A stretch of 64,000 nucleotides of DNA, from the NCBI GenBank assembly GCA_964036045.1, contig OZ038379.1:117193104-117257103 (forward strand). The letters run 5' to 3'. The DNA comes from Eutreptiella sp. 'Long Island Sound 2002'. Taxonomy: Eukaryota; Euglenozoa; Euglenophyceae; Eutreptiales; Eutreptiaceae. The notes below the pieces were generated by a model that had not been told where the DNA came from, did not search any database, and was given only the letters and a program-made list of their open reading frames with translations. Made by a program: the position numbers and the translations under genes. Of this stretch, positions 23,306 through 31,286 are shown piece after piece; the stretch's first letter is position 1, and each line of letters begins with the position of its first letter.

Positions 23306-23697
23306 TGGATCCCCCTTGGCATTTTTGTCCGTTTCTGTGCTTGGGAGACGGGTGAGGGCGTTCATCTGGGGATTTTTGGGCCTTGATTGGCCATCTACCC
23401 CCTTCACTGGATCTCCACATATATATTTCATTGTGGTATACTTATTTAGGTCGAACGACGACATTTCTCTATCTTTGATCCCCTTGGTCCATGTTGTAGA
23501 TCAAGAGGAGACCGGATATGGCGTAGGGCACCAATTATCAGTGTCCTCACCCCTCCCTTGGGGCGTGGGGGACGCCTACGACGTGTGTGGGGCCTCCATG
23601 TGTCCTTGGGACATGGGGGGGGGGTTGGAGCCCATTGGGGTCCTCCCGTCCTCTGTTCAATGACTTCAGAGCGGTAACAACGCTCTGAGAAGGGGGG
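23306..23697 (+). other. Element 1 3' untranslated region with polypurine tract
   Basis: About 390 bp non-coding, ending in the purine run AGAGAAGGGGGG (about 23686-23697) directly before the 3' LTR. This is the expected plus-strand primer. Confidence 0.75.
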
Positions 23698-24542
23698 TGA
23701 AGCCGGTTCGGACCCCCGTGGCCATCTTTGGGTCACTTGGGGTGTGTATCTATGTGCCGGCAAGCCGCCATTGGCTGATATCATACTGTCCCATCCACCT
23801 GACCTAACCTGATGTGATAGTGTGATAGGTTTGGCCATTCCGGCTGTGAGCGGCCATATTCAGTACCGAGGCGCCGCGAGCTGAGATTTATATATCAGAA
23901 TATCAGGAATCAACAGGGTTTTTTTATCATAATGTTTCCGTTATTTTTCCGCCTTTCGCTCTGATTGTCAATGTATCGGCGACTGTCAGTTGGCTCGCGA
24001 TTTTGCGGTAACCGATTGGTTAACTGTTTTTTCCAGATATTCTGGCGGAAACCCCGATGAAGGGTCAGATTTCATCAGTAAAGGGTTCGTTCCTTCGGCA
24101 ATTTTCTAAATATGCACTCGAAATTTTAATCTGAATTTTTTGCGATGTCGAAATCGGATTTTCGACTTCGATATCGCCGCACTTGATTTGGTCTTCTTGG
24201 AGTGGTCATACTCCTTTCCCTATGCCCAAATCAGGTTTCCCTTATACTTGCCACCCATTTGACCTGGAGATATAAGGGAAACAAAAGTGAAGCGTGGGAC
24301 CACTTTGGAGGGCCATATCTACGCGCGAGTGTGAGGAAAGAGAATAACCAAGGTTGCGTTGCAAGCGCCTTAGTCTCAACTTATTTCTAGTAGGGTCCAA
24401 CACCTTAAGTCGTCACACACACTCGTTGTATCAAAGGATCATGGTCAACATGGTAGAAACTTGTTTATAACGTGTTGACCATGTGTCGAGACGTAATATT
24501 ATGACTTTCAAGTGTAGTGCATGAGTCTTGCGGTTGCATAGC
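23698..24542 (+). repeat. 3' LTR of Element 1, first part
   Basis: 845 bp matching 12909 onward, cut at ATAGC (24538-24542) by Element 2. It continues at 35552. Confidence 0.92.
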
Positions 24543-25076
24543 TGTAAGTGCGGCTAACCCCCATCTGCTCAGATTTTCGCAGATCTGCCCCAGATTGGCT
24601 ACATTTTGGTCATTTTCTCTGCTTCGGCGGAATCGCCGCCCCGCAGCTCAGTCACAGGATCAGACCTATATATTTCTGATGTGCCGGATCTGATTCCGCG
24701 GTCCATTCATCGTAAATCCGCCGCGTTCTGATCATTTACCCGGAATCGCCATTTGCCGCTGACGCGCGTGCGCGAGCCAGATCGGCCAAATATTTTTTCA
24801 CAATCGGATTTATATAAATCTTTTCAGATAGATATGGACACTCAGATGTACTTAGGAATATCCGCATCAATTTTCTTCATAGACTGGGATTTTTTGCCGG
24901 ATAACAATCAGCATGGATCTTGCCTCTGTTGTCGCCGCTCTTGCCTCCGTTGGTGTCCGTGTATCCGGTTCTGCCCCCAACAGCAGCGTTCAGGTCGACT
25001 CCTCGCGTGCCTGCCCCCCCGGTCTTGCCGGCCCTGAGCCCTCCGGCACCATCCACGACCTAGGGCAGCACTTTCA
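24543..25076 (+). repeat. 5' LTR of Element 2
   Basis: 534 bp, TG...CA, same length as the 3' copy at 35013-35546. It contains the TATA-like box and the gag start codon. Confidence 0.95.
24811..24818 (+). promoter_or_regulatory. TATA-like box in LTR of Element 2
   Basis: TATATAAA lies about 95 bp before the gag ATG. Transcription from about 30 bp downstream would include the ATG at 24913, consistent with a start codon inside the LTR. Confidence 0.45.
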
Positions 25077-27945
25077 TGGTAGCAGAGGCTACCTGAATGT
25101 TGCTTCAGTGGCATCCCATCCACAGCCCGCTCCCCAGTACGGCCCCGTAGACCCCACCGCTTCTGGAGAAGTAACGATTACACTGCCTTGGTGCTGCGCG
25201 AACGAGGCCTTGAGAGGAATGCCTTGCGCAAGTCCAAGCTGCCCAAGAAGGGCGCACATCAGCAGCTGTGGGGACCCAGATTACCATCATCCCAGTCGAA
25301 ACTGGCCATCGAGCAGCTGGAATCCGCCGGCCTACGACGATGGCAATGCTCCGGTGGAGCTTACGGAGCTGACAGGTACCAACATTCCTTACGCATGTCC
25401 AACATTTGAGACCATGGACGCCGATCTGAACGACATTGAGATGGGCGGTCCAGGTGAGGTACCTAGCTATAATCGACCAGCCTCTTGGGCACACTGGGAC
25501 GACCATTTATCCCCAGAAGTGACCCGTAACCTTGAGGCCCTTGAGGCCCTTTGTTACTTAGCCTCGTCTAAGTTGATCGAACAAGAAAGAATCGCCTCTG
25601 ATTTTTTAACGGAATATTTTTTCCTCCTTCAGGACGAAATTAATACCAGGATGTGGTGGCGTTCTCAAGAAGATGACTCTTTTGCCATTTTTTTGCAGAT
25701 CTGGGAGGCAAGCCCCTTCCCGAAGGAGAAGGTCCGGGCACCTGTTCCCGGGCCCTCCGCCCCTCATCCCCCTGTTTCCATCCGCGACGATCTAGCCGCC
25801 GCGGTTGAGGAGGGAATTTTAGAGGCGGCCAGGCAGGCAAGCCTGGAAATCAGGGCTGAAGGAGCTCCCCAAGTGGACTCCTGGCTGCGGACCACCGAGA
25901 TCAGCGGTCTGACAGCCTGCTCAGGCCCTTCAGGACACGGCATGTACTGTCCTGCCGACTGCTCCTGCAGATTCCAGCGAGATGCTGAGCTCCAATTGCT
26001 CAAAGATCAAATGCGCCTCATCATTCAAACGCTGGGAATAAAAAATCTTTTCAAGACGCACATGCGGTCTGAGGGCGCCTCATCGGTGGGACAAGAAACA
26101 GAGCCATCGGAGGAGGCGACAGAAATTTTTTCAATTGCTCCTTCGGTGGACTCCAGGACCACCGATGCAAGGATCAGCAGGACCAAGCTAAAAGAAAGGG
26201 TTAAAATCTCTCGTTCTGAGAGTAGGACGGCGAAGGCTGGGACTGAGGCTCAGAATGCCAAGCGAACTGCCTCCCGTACTGCCCCTCCTGCTGCTGGTTC
26301 CAATACCTTAGCCCAGCTGTTGCTCGCCCAGACCCTCGCCGGAGCTGGTGTGGCGAATGATGCCGCCAAGGTGTCTGCCATTACGGCCGGTGTTGGGCTG
26401 GATTCGCTTCTTAACCCTACTTCCTTGCGACTTCGTCAGGTTGCCAAGCAACCGAAGTATAATGGGAATCCTCGACGTTGGCCTCAGTTCCAACGGGAAT
26501 TTAAACTGTGGGTTAAGACTCAAAAACTCCAAGATGATCAGTTCCTGATGGCCCTCTTGGATTGCCTTGAGGGAGCGCCGGCCAACACTTGGCTCAGGAC
26601 TTGGAGTGATCGCGAGGATACCAGTTTCCCCCTTACCTTTGATGAGGTGTGGGAACAGTTGGAGGTACGTGGATCCCGGCTGCCAGAGGACCACTACCAC
26701 CAAATGTTGAAGAATTTTCCTTCATTCTCGCGATTAATCTTGCACGAAGTGCAAGACAAAAAACAGCGCTTCTGGAATTTAGTGGAAGAAGCTGAACATT
26801 CAGGCGAAAAATTTTCTAGTGCCGAGCTGAAAAGTCTGATTTTTGACAAGATCCCCTCAGAAACTGCCGCCACCCTTCGGAACAAACAGTCCGAAGAAAA
26901 GGTCAAGACCTGGTGGGCGGAGGTGGAAGGCTTCGATGCCTCTGCCAACAAGTTTTCCGTCAGGGAGGCACTTCCAAAGTGCTCCCCCACGTCCTTTTCT
27001 AAGGTGAAATTCACCGAAGAGACGTGGAAAATAAGGTTTCATGAGCACGAGGATCGGGACTTGTTTGTCCAAGTCCTCAACAGGGGAGTCAGCTTCCATG
27101 GCCATCGCCTGAGGGCCAAAAACTGGGTGTTTTCGTACACCCCGAAGGTACTCTGGGAGGAGGTTGAGCGGCTCGCCGACGCCGCCAATCAGAATTTCCA
27201 TGAGGGTCTTGGGGGAAACAAGAATACCCAGCAAAACACCCAAAATGGGGCCCAAAAGGGCAACAAAAGGGTGAATGACACCCGGAATGTTCAGCAGCAC
27301 TGTAGCATCTGCCTTCTTTTAGGTTCTACGAACCGAGCTAAGTCGCATTCTACTGATAATCACCGATGGTCTCCTTACGATCACAAGGTGATTGGTGAAA
27401 ATATCAGTAATTCGCAGAATTCAGACAGGATTGACAGACAGGTGCACTGTGGGAAGGCTGGAAAAGGGAATCCGACCCCCTCCGGTGGAAACAAAAATCC
27501 TGGAGGCCCTGGCGGGTCCCAAGGCACAGGAAATCGGACTCCATCCAGCTCCGGTGGGCAGCCGAGCGGCCAGAAAAATCCCAATAGCAACGCCGGAGGC
27601 GGAAATCGAAATCCAGGCCAAACCCCTCAATCCGGTGCAAACAAGGGAAATGCTCTAGGATCCCAGGGTAAAGGTAAGGGAAATCCTTCGGGAACCCCTT
27701 CCTCTGGTAAGGGCAGAGGGGGTGGCGAGGGTGGAGGTCCATCATCCGGCGGCCATGGCCGTGGACGTGGAAAAGGCAACCATCGTGTGGATCAGGTCTC
27801 AGGTGCAGATCAGGTGTCCGATGCGGACCGAGATGGGGTTGAAAATGCCTTGAATCCAGCAGATGATCCGCTCCAAGATGAGTGGGTCGACGAATCAGGG
27901 TGTGTCCATAATGTTAACGCAGCCACTGGAGGTCAGAACGCCTAG
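24913..27945 (+). CDS. gag: Element 2 gag, 1010 codons, begins inside the LTR
   Basis: Capsid/nucleocapsid polyprotein. The ATG at 24913 is 164 bp inside the 5' LTR and the frame reads through the primer-binding site, so the N-terminus (MDLASVVAALASVGVRVSGS) is encoded by the LTR. A capsid-like core lies around residues 500-750 (KQPKYNGNPRRWPQFQREFK). A Cys/His cluster (CSICLLLGSTNRAKSHSTDN, near 27,300-27,360) follows, then a long Gly/Asn/Lys-rich basic tail. The frame ends at TAG 27943-27945, but the same frame stays open into protease. Alternative start: a later Met, since two short upstream ATGs (24834 and 24846) precede 24913. Confidence 0.8.
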   Translation: MDLASVVAALASVGVRVSGSAPNSSVQVDSSRACPPGLAGPEPSGTIHDLGQHFHGSRGYLNVASVASHPQPAPQYGPVDPTASGEVTITLPWCCANEALRGMPCASPSCPRRAHISSCGDPDYHHPSRNWPSSSWNPPAYDDGNAPVELTELTGTNIPYACPTFETMDADLNDIEMGGPGEVPSYNRPASWAHWDDHLSPEVTRNLEALEALCYLASSKLIEQERIASDFLTEYFFLLQDEINTRMWWRSQEDDSFAIFLQIWEASPFPKEKVRAPVPGPSAPHPPVSIRDDLAAAVEEGILEAARQASLEIRAEGAPQVDSWLRTTEISGLTACSGPSGHGMYCPADCSCRFQRDAELQLLKDQMRLIIQTLGIKNLFKTHMRSEGASSVGQETEPSEEATEIFSIAPSVDSRTTDARISRTKLKERVKISRSESRTAKAGTEAQNAKRTASRTAPPAAGSNTLAQLLLAQTLAGAGVANDAAKVSAITAGVGLDSLLNPTSLRLRQVAKQPKYNGNPRRWPQFQREFKLWVKTQKLQDDQFLMALLDCLEGAPANTWLRTWSDREDTSFPLTFDEVWEQLEVRGSRLPEDHYHQMLKNFPSFSRLILHEVQDKKQRFWNLVEEAEHSGEKFSSAELKSLIFDKIPSETAATLRNKQSEEKVKTWWAEVEGFDASANKFSVREALPKCSPTSFSKVKFTEETWKIRFHEHEDRDLFVQVLNRGVSFHGHRLRAKNWVFSYTPKVLWEEVERLADAANQNFHEGLGGNKNTQQNTQNGAQKGNKRVNDTRNVQQHCSICLLLGSTNRAKSHSTDNHRWSPYDHKVIGENISNSQNSDRIDRQVHCGKAGKGNPTPSGGNKNPGGPGGSQGTGNRTPSSSGGQPSGQKNPNSNAGGGNRNPGQTPQSGANKGNALGSQGKGKGNPSGTPSSGKGRGGGEGGGPSSGGHGRGRGKGNHRVDQVSGADQVSDADRDGVENALNPADDPLQDEWVDESGCVHNVNAATGGQNA
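25077..25088 (+). other. Primer-binding site of Element 2
   Basis: TGGTAGCAGAGG directly after the LTR, identical to that of Element 1 although the LTRs are unrelated. Confidence 0.8.
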
Positions 27946-27981
27946 GGGAGCCACGAAAATCGCCCCTCCCCAGGCGATTTC
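27943..27981 (+). promoter_or_regulatory. Candidate stop-codon readthrough pseudoknot after gag UAG
   Basis: After TAG (27943-27945), GGGAG at 27946-27950 can pair with CTCCC at 27966-27970. GAAAATCGCC at 27955-27964 can pair, with one bulged A, with GGCGATTTC at 27973-27981. The order 5'S1-5'S2-3'S1-3'S2 is an H-type pseudoknot. Gag and protease are in the same frame, as in retroviruses that use UAG readthrough. The loop of two bases across stem 1 is short and the knot starts directly at the stop, so the fold needs testing. Confidence 0.4.
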
Positions 27982-28632
27982 AGGCATGATCCCCAGATTC
28001 CTTCTCGACCACTACTTGATATAGGGTCGCTTGTCTCCTCTCCCCTGGATCCGGCAGCGGATTCTTCTGTTGTAGTGGACGAGGTTGGTGTACAGTCCAA
28101 GCACAGGGCCCGTCAGTTTGTCACAAAGCTGTGGGTCTCTGATTGCAAGGGCAATTTCCACCTCGCCACTTGTTTGTGTGACAATGGATCGGAGGTAAAT
28201 CTCCAATCCAATTCTTTTTTGCCTGACGACTGCGTGTTTGATTCGCCTCATCCTGTTACCCTCGAGGGAGTTTCTGGACATTCTCTCGCAGGTGGGCAAC
28301 GCGGTTGTTATATATCAACTCATTTGGTCGCTCAAGACCTTTGGGAAGATGGCAATGTGGAGGAAGTTATCCTTAAGGATGACTACTTCTATCGTGCCGA
28401 CATAAAGTCTGACCTTTACTTGGGCCATCCTTGGCTTCGCAAGAACAGGGTGGCGCCCGTAGGTCATCGGCGTTGTTTTTTGCTGGAGTCAGGTCCCTTC
28501 GAGCGTCCTGAATTTCGTTTTTTGCACGCAGGGTTTAAAAGTGCAGAAGAATTTTTGAAGCAAAAGGTTACACCAAAGTTTGGCGAAGATGTCACCATTG
28601 CAGAGGTGAATGGGAGTGCCGATTACTCCTGA
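27946..28632 (+). CDS. Element 2 protease region
   Basis: It continues the gag frame past the UAG and ends at TGA 28630-28632. The aspartic protease signature is CDNGSEVNL (28180 on), so the usual D(T/S)G is DNG, followed by a typical beta-rich body and DLYLGHPWLRKNRV, which matches the ILG/LLG-type second motif region of retropepsins. Whether DNG is active is unclear. The product is probably made only by readthrough. Confidence 0.65.
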   Translation, partial: GSHENRPSPGDFRHDPQIPSRPLLDIGSLVSSPLDPAADSSVVVDEVGVQSKHRARQFVTKLWVSDCKGNFHLATCLCDNGSEVNLQSNSFLPDDCVFDSPHPVTLEGVSGHSLAGGQRGCYISTHLVAQDLWEDGNVEEVILKDDYFYRADIKSDLYLGHPWLRKNRVAPVGHRRCFLLESGPFERPEFRFLHAGFKSAEEFLKQKVTPKFGEDVTIAEVNGSADYS

Positions 28633-29739
28633 GAGTTAGAATGTCTTCGTAGGGACTCCCAGCCACGACGCCCTTCGCGCTGGCACTCTTCATCCTACAG
28701 AGTTGTCGACAAATGGCGCGATACAATTTGTGAATATTTTTATGAACACCATTCCTTTTGGCCACAGTGTGATGCCTTTGCTAACCGCGAGAACAAGCGC
28801 TTTGACAAGTGCTTTCGCGACGCTTGGACCCATAAATGGGACAAGAAGTTATGGATTAAACCTCCGTTTCACTTAATCCAGCAGGTCATCCACAAAATCA
28901 AGCAAGATAAAACCCAGGCGATTTTAGTTGTGCCCTTGTGGGACGACAAGCCTTGGTTTCAGGAATTGCAAGACATTTGTGTAGATTACATCGAACGTCC
29001 CAGGAAGATTAAGCTGTATGCCAGGGACAACACAGGTCCCCTGCCACAGCGGCCCTGGAGTTCGCTTGCATTCCTGGTGGATGGAAAGCTTTCTGACTCT
29101 GATTCTGCTGATTCTAGTACTGATTCCGGTGTTGGGTCTGAATCTGAGGTTGAGCGTGGTACTGATGATGAATCTATTTTTTCTGATTTTTGTCCGTCAG
29201 ATGCCCAAGGTGATCCAACGTCAAATGGATCCGCCTCGTCTCCCTCTTCCCCAATACGATCTACATCCAAAAGAATCTACGGCGCACGGACGACAAAAAA
29301 ATTTTCTTCGCGCCGCAAATTCAGAGTTTTTTATGAAAAACCCCGTGTGGAAGCTTTCATAGATCCTTTCGAGGAGCTGGATCACGAAGAGAATCTCTGG
29401 AATGTCGACACTCGACCCACCTATCTTCAAGAGGCAGTTGATACGGACCTTTTTAGGGACATCCGTAAGAAGATTCTTCCTGCCAAGGCCGAAGAAATCG
29501 CCAACGTTTTTTCGACAGTAATTCCTGGCGATCAGGTGGACACTGAGTTGTGTTCCAAGAAAAGAGACAAGATTTTTGAGGAACGGAAGGACACAACCCT
29601 TTCGGGGAAGTTGATCAAAAACCCCCCTGTCCGTGGGCAGTTCGGTGAAGCCTTCATCGAGCTTCTGAAGGGTACAAGGCGAAGAAACAGCGTCCTCATG
29701 AGAACCATGGACAGAAACATGAGATACTCAGAAAAATAA
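28633..29739 (+). CDS. Element 2 methyltransferase-like domain and RT N-terminal linker
   Basis: Same frame as protease, after the TGA. The first part (CDAFANRENKRFDKCF, WIKPPFHLIQQVIHKIK at about 28,850-28,900, ILVVPLWDDKPWFQEL) matches the layout of Dam-like N6-adenine methyltransferase domains found in DIRS and some algal retrotransposons. The catalytic (D/N)PP(Y/F/W) is KPPF, so activity is doubtful. An acidic Ser/Asp linker follows (SDSDSADSSTDSG), then VRGQFGEAFIE, the usual lead into RT. The frame ends at TAA 29737-29739, but RT continues in the -1 frame from about 29,650-29,690. This is a single-base frameshift or a recoding site. Confidence 0.55.
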   Translation, partial: ELECLRRDSQPRRPSRWHSSSYRVVDKWRDTICEYFYEHHSFWPQCDAFANRENKRFDKCFRDAWTHKWDKKLWIKPPFHLIQQVIHKIKQDKTQAILVVPLWDDKPWFQELQDICVDYIERPRKIKLYARDNTGPLPQRPWSSLAFLVDGKLSDSDSADSSTDSGVGSESEVERGTDDESIFSDFCPSDAQGDPTSNGSASSPSSPIRSTSKRIYGARTTKKFSSRRKFRVFYEKPRVEAFIDPFEELDHEENLWNVDTRPTYLQEAVDTDLFRDIRKKILPAKAEEIANVFSTVIPGDQVDTELCSKKRDKIFEERKDTTLSGKLIKNPPVRGQFGEAFIELLKGTRRRNSVLMRTMDRNMRYSEK

Positions 29740-31286
29740 TCGAGAGAAATCTCAGGGAATTTGGTTGGCTTGAGGGTTGTATGACCAGCGAGTGGTGCTG
29801 TGCACCCTTCACAGTCCCGAAGCCGCCGCCTGCAGACCAGAACACTATTGATGGTTGGCGAATGGTTGTTGATTTTCGCAACCTCAACGCCGAAACCAAG
29901 GCGGATTCACACCCCCTGCCCCTCATTGAGGAGGAAATCGCCAAGAGGGCAAGAGGTCGTTTGTTTTCTGTGCTGGATCTCCGTCACGGCTTTCACCAAA
30001 TGCAGTTGAGGAAGGACAGCCGACCTCTCACCTGTATGTGCACGCCATGTGGCCCAGTCCAGTGGACGGTCATGGCCATGGGCCTGAAGAACGCCCCTTC
30101 GTTTTTTCAAAGAATGATGGAGGATGTGCTTTTTACAGCTCATCCTGAGCTTCGTGCCTTCGTGAGTGTGTACATAGATGACATAATCATCGCAACAGAG
30201 GGGGAGGGACTGACCGAAGCCGAGCTGGTGGCCCTACATGAAAAGCAGCTGAACCAGGTTTTGGACATTCTTGATGCCAATCAGCTGATTTGTGGGCCAA
30301 AGAAGGGAAAACTATTTTTAAAATCAGTCGAATTTTGTGGTTCTCTCCTTGAGAATGGCACCCGACGACCCAGTCCAGGGAAGCTCGTCGCTATTCAGAA
30401 GTGGAAGCGCCCTGAGACGATCACGAAATTGAGAGGATTCCTGGGTTGTTGCAATTTTTACCACACTTTTGTGCCGAATTATGCCAAATTTGCTGCCCCC
30501 CTCACTGAACTATTGAAGGTAGGGAGAGATGCGGGCAAGGCAGGTTCAAAGGTTCGTGTCAAGTGGACTGACGAGTGCGAGGAGGCCTTCCATCACTTGA
30601 AGGCGGCCCTCTGCGAAGTCGCCACGTTGCATGTGCCGAAATTCGACCGACCCTTCTACATAAGAACCGACGCTTCTAGGTACGCGATCGGAGCTGTCCT
30701 TGAACAGGTGGATGAAGCCACAGGTGATCATTACCCTCTTGCATTTTGGTCTCGGAAGCTAGCTCCACGCCAGATGCAATGGTCACCGCGTGAGCAAGAG
30801 ACCTATGCCATAATCTGCGCTCTGAAGAAGTACCAATCGTGGGTTGGCACCAATCGAGTCGAGGTCCTAACAGATCATCGATCTCTGGAGTATTGGGCCA
30901 CCGATCACATTGATACTGTCGCGAGCCCAGCTGGTCGACGGGCCAGATGGCATAAATTTCCCAGTTTGTTTGACTTCCATGTGTCGTATTTGCCTGGAAA
31001 ACACAACACGGTAGCGGATGCTCTGAGCCGATGGGCTTACCCCGCTTCAGAGGGGCTGCAAAGTACCAACATCCATGGTACGGAGCAGGACCGCCACGTC
31101 GTAATCGAGTGGGATCAAGAGGAAAAAAAGCTCATTGGACGTGAATGCATGCAATGCGCTGTTAAACAGCATGCATTACCGTGTCATGACATCACGGCCT
31201 TCTCAGATCCGGCGCATGCTCATGAAATCATCACCAAATCACTGAAAGTCGTGGAGAAAGTCACCGATCCCTCTCAGGGAGTGTGA
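29661..31286 (+). CDS. Element 2 reverse transcriptase and RNase H
   Basis: The RT lead-in (GYKAKKQRPHENHGQ) is open in this frame from 29661; the first Met is at 29781. RT motifs: WRMVVDFRNLNAETKADS, VLDLRHGFHQ (catalytic Asp present), MGLKNAPSFFQRMMED and YIDDIII (30171-30182). The connection and RNase H parts have RTDASRYAIGAVLEQ, REQETYAIICAL, TDHRSLEYW and VADALSRWAYP. All catalytic acids are in place, in contrast to Element 1. It ends at TGA 31284-31286, and integrase follows in the -1 frame. Confidence 0.88.
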   Translation, partial: ASEGYKAKKQRPHENHGQKHEILRKIIERNLREFGWLEGCMTSEWCCAPFTVPKPPPADQNTIDGWRMVVDFRNLNAETKADSHPLPLIEEEIAKRARGRLFSVLDLRHGFHQMQLRKDSRPLTCMCTPCGPVQWTVMAMGLKNAPSFFQRMMEDVLFTAHPELRAFVSVYIDDIIIATEGEGLTEAELVALHEKQLNQVLDILDANQLICGPKKGKLFLKSVEFCGSLLENGTRRPSPGKLVAIQKWKRPETITKLRGFLGCCNFYHTFVPNYAKFAAPLTELLKVGRDAGKAGSKVRVKWTDECEEAFHHLKAALCEVATLHVPKFDRPFYIRTDASRYAIGAVLEQVDEATGDHYPLAFWSRKLAPRQMQWSPREQETYAIICALKKYQSWVGTNRVEVLTDHRSLEYWATDHIDTVASPAGRRARWHKFPSLFDFHVSYLPGKHNTVADALSRWAYPASEGLQSTNIHGTEQDRHVVIEWDQEEKKLIGRECMQCAVKQHALPCHDITAFSDPAHAHEIITKSLKVVEKVTDPSQGV

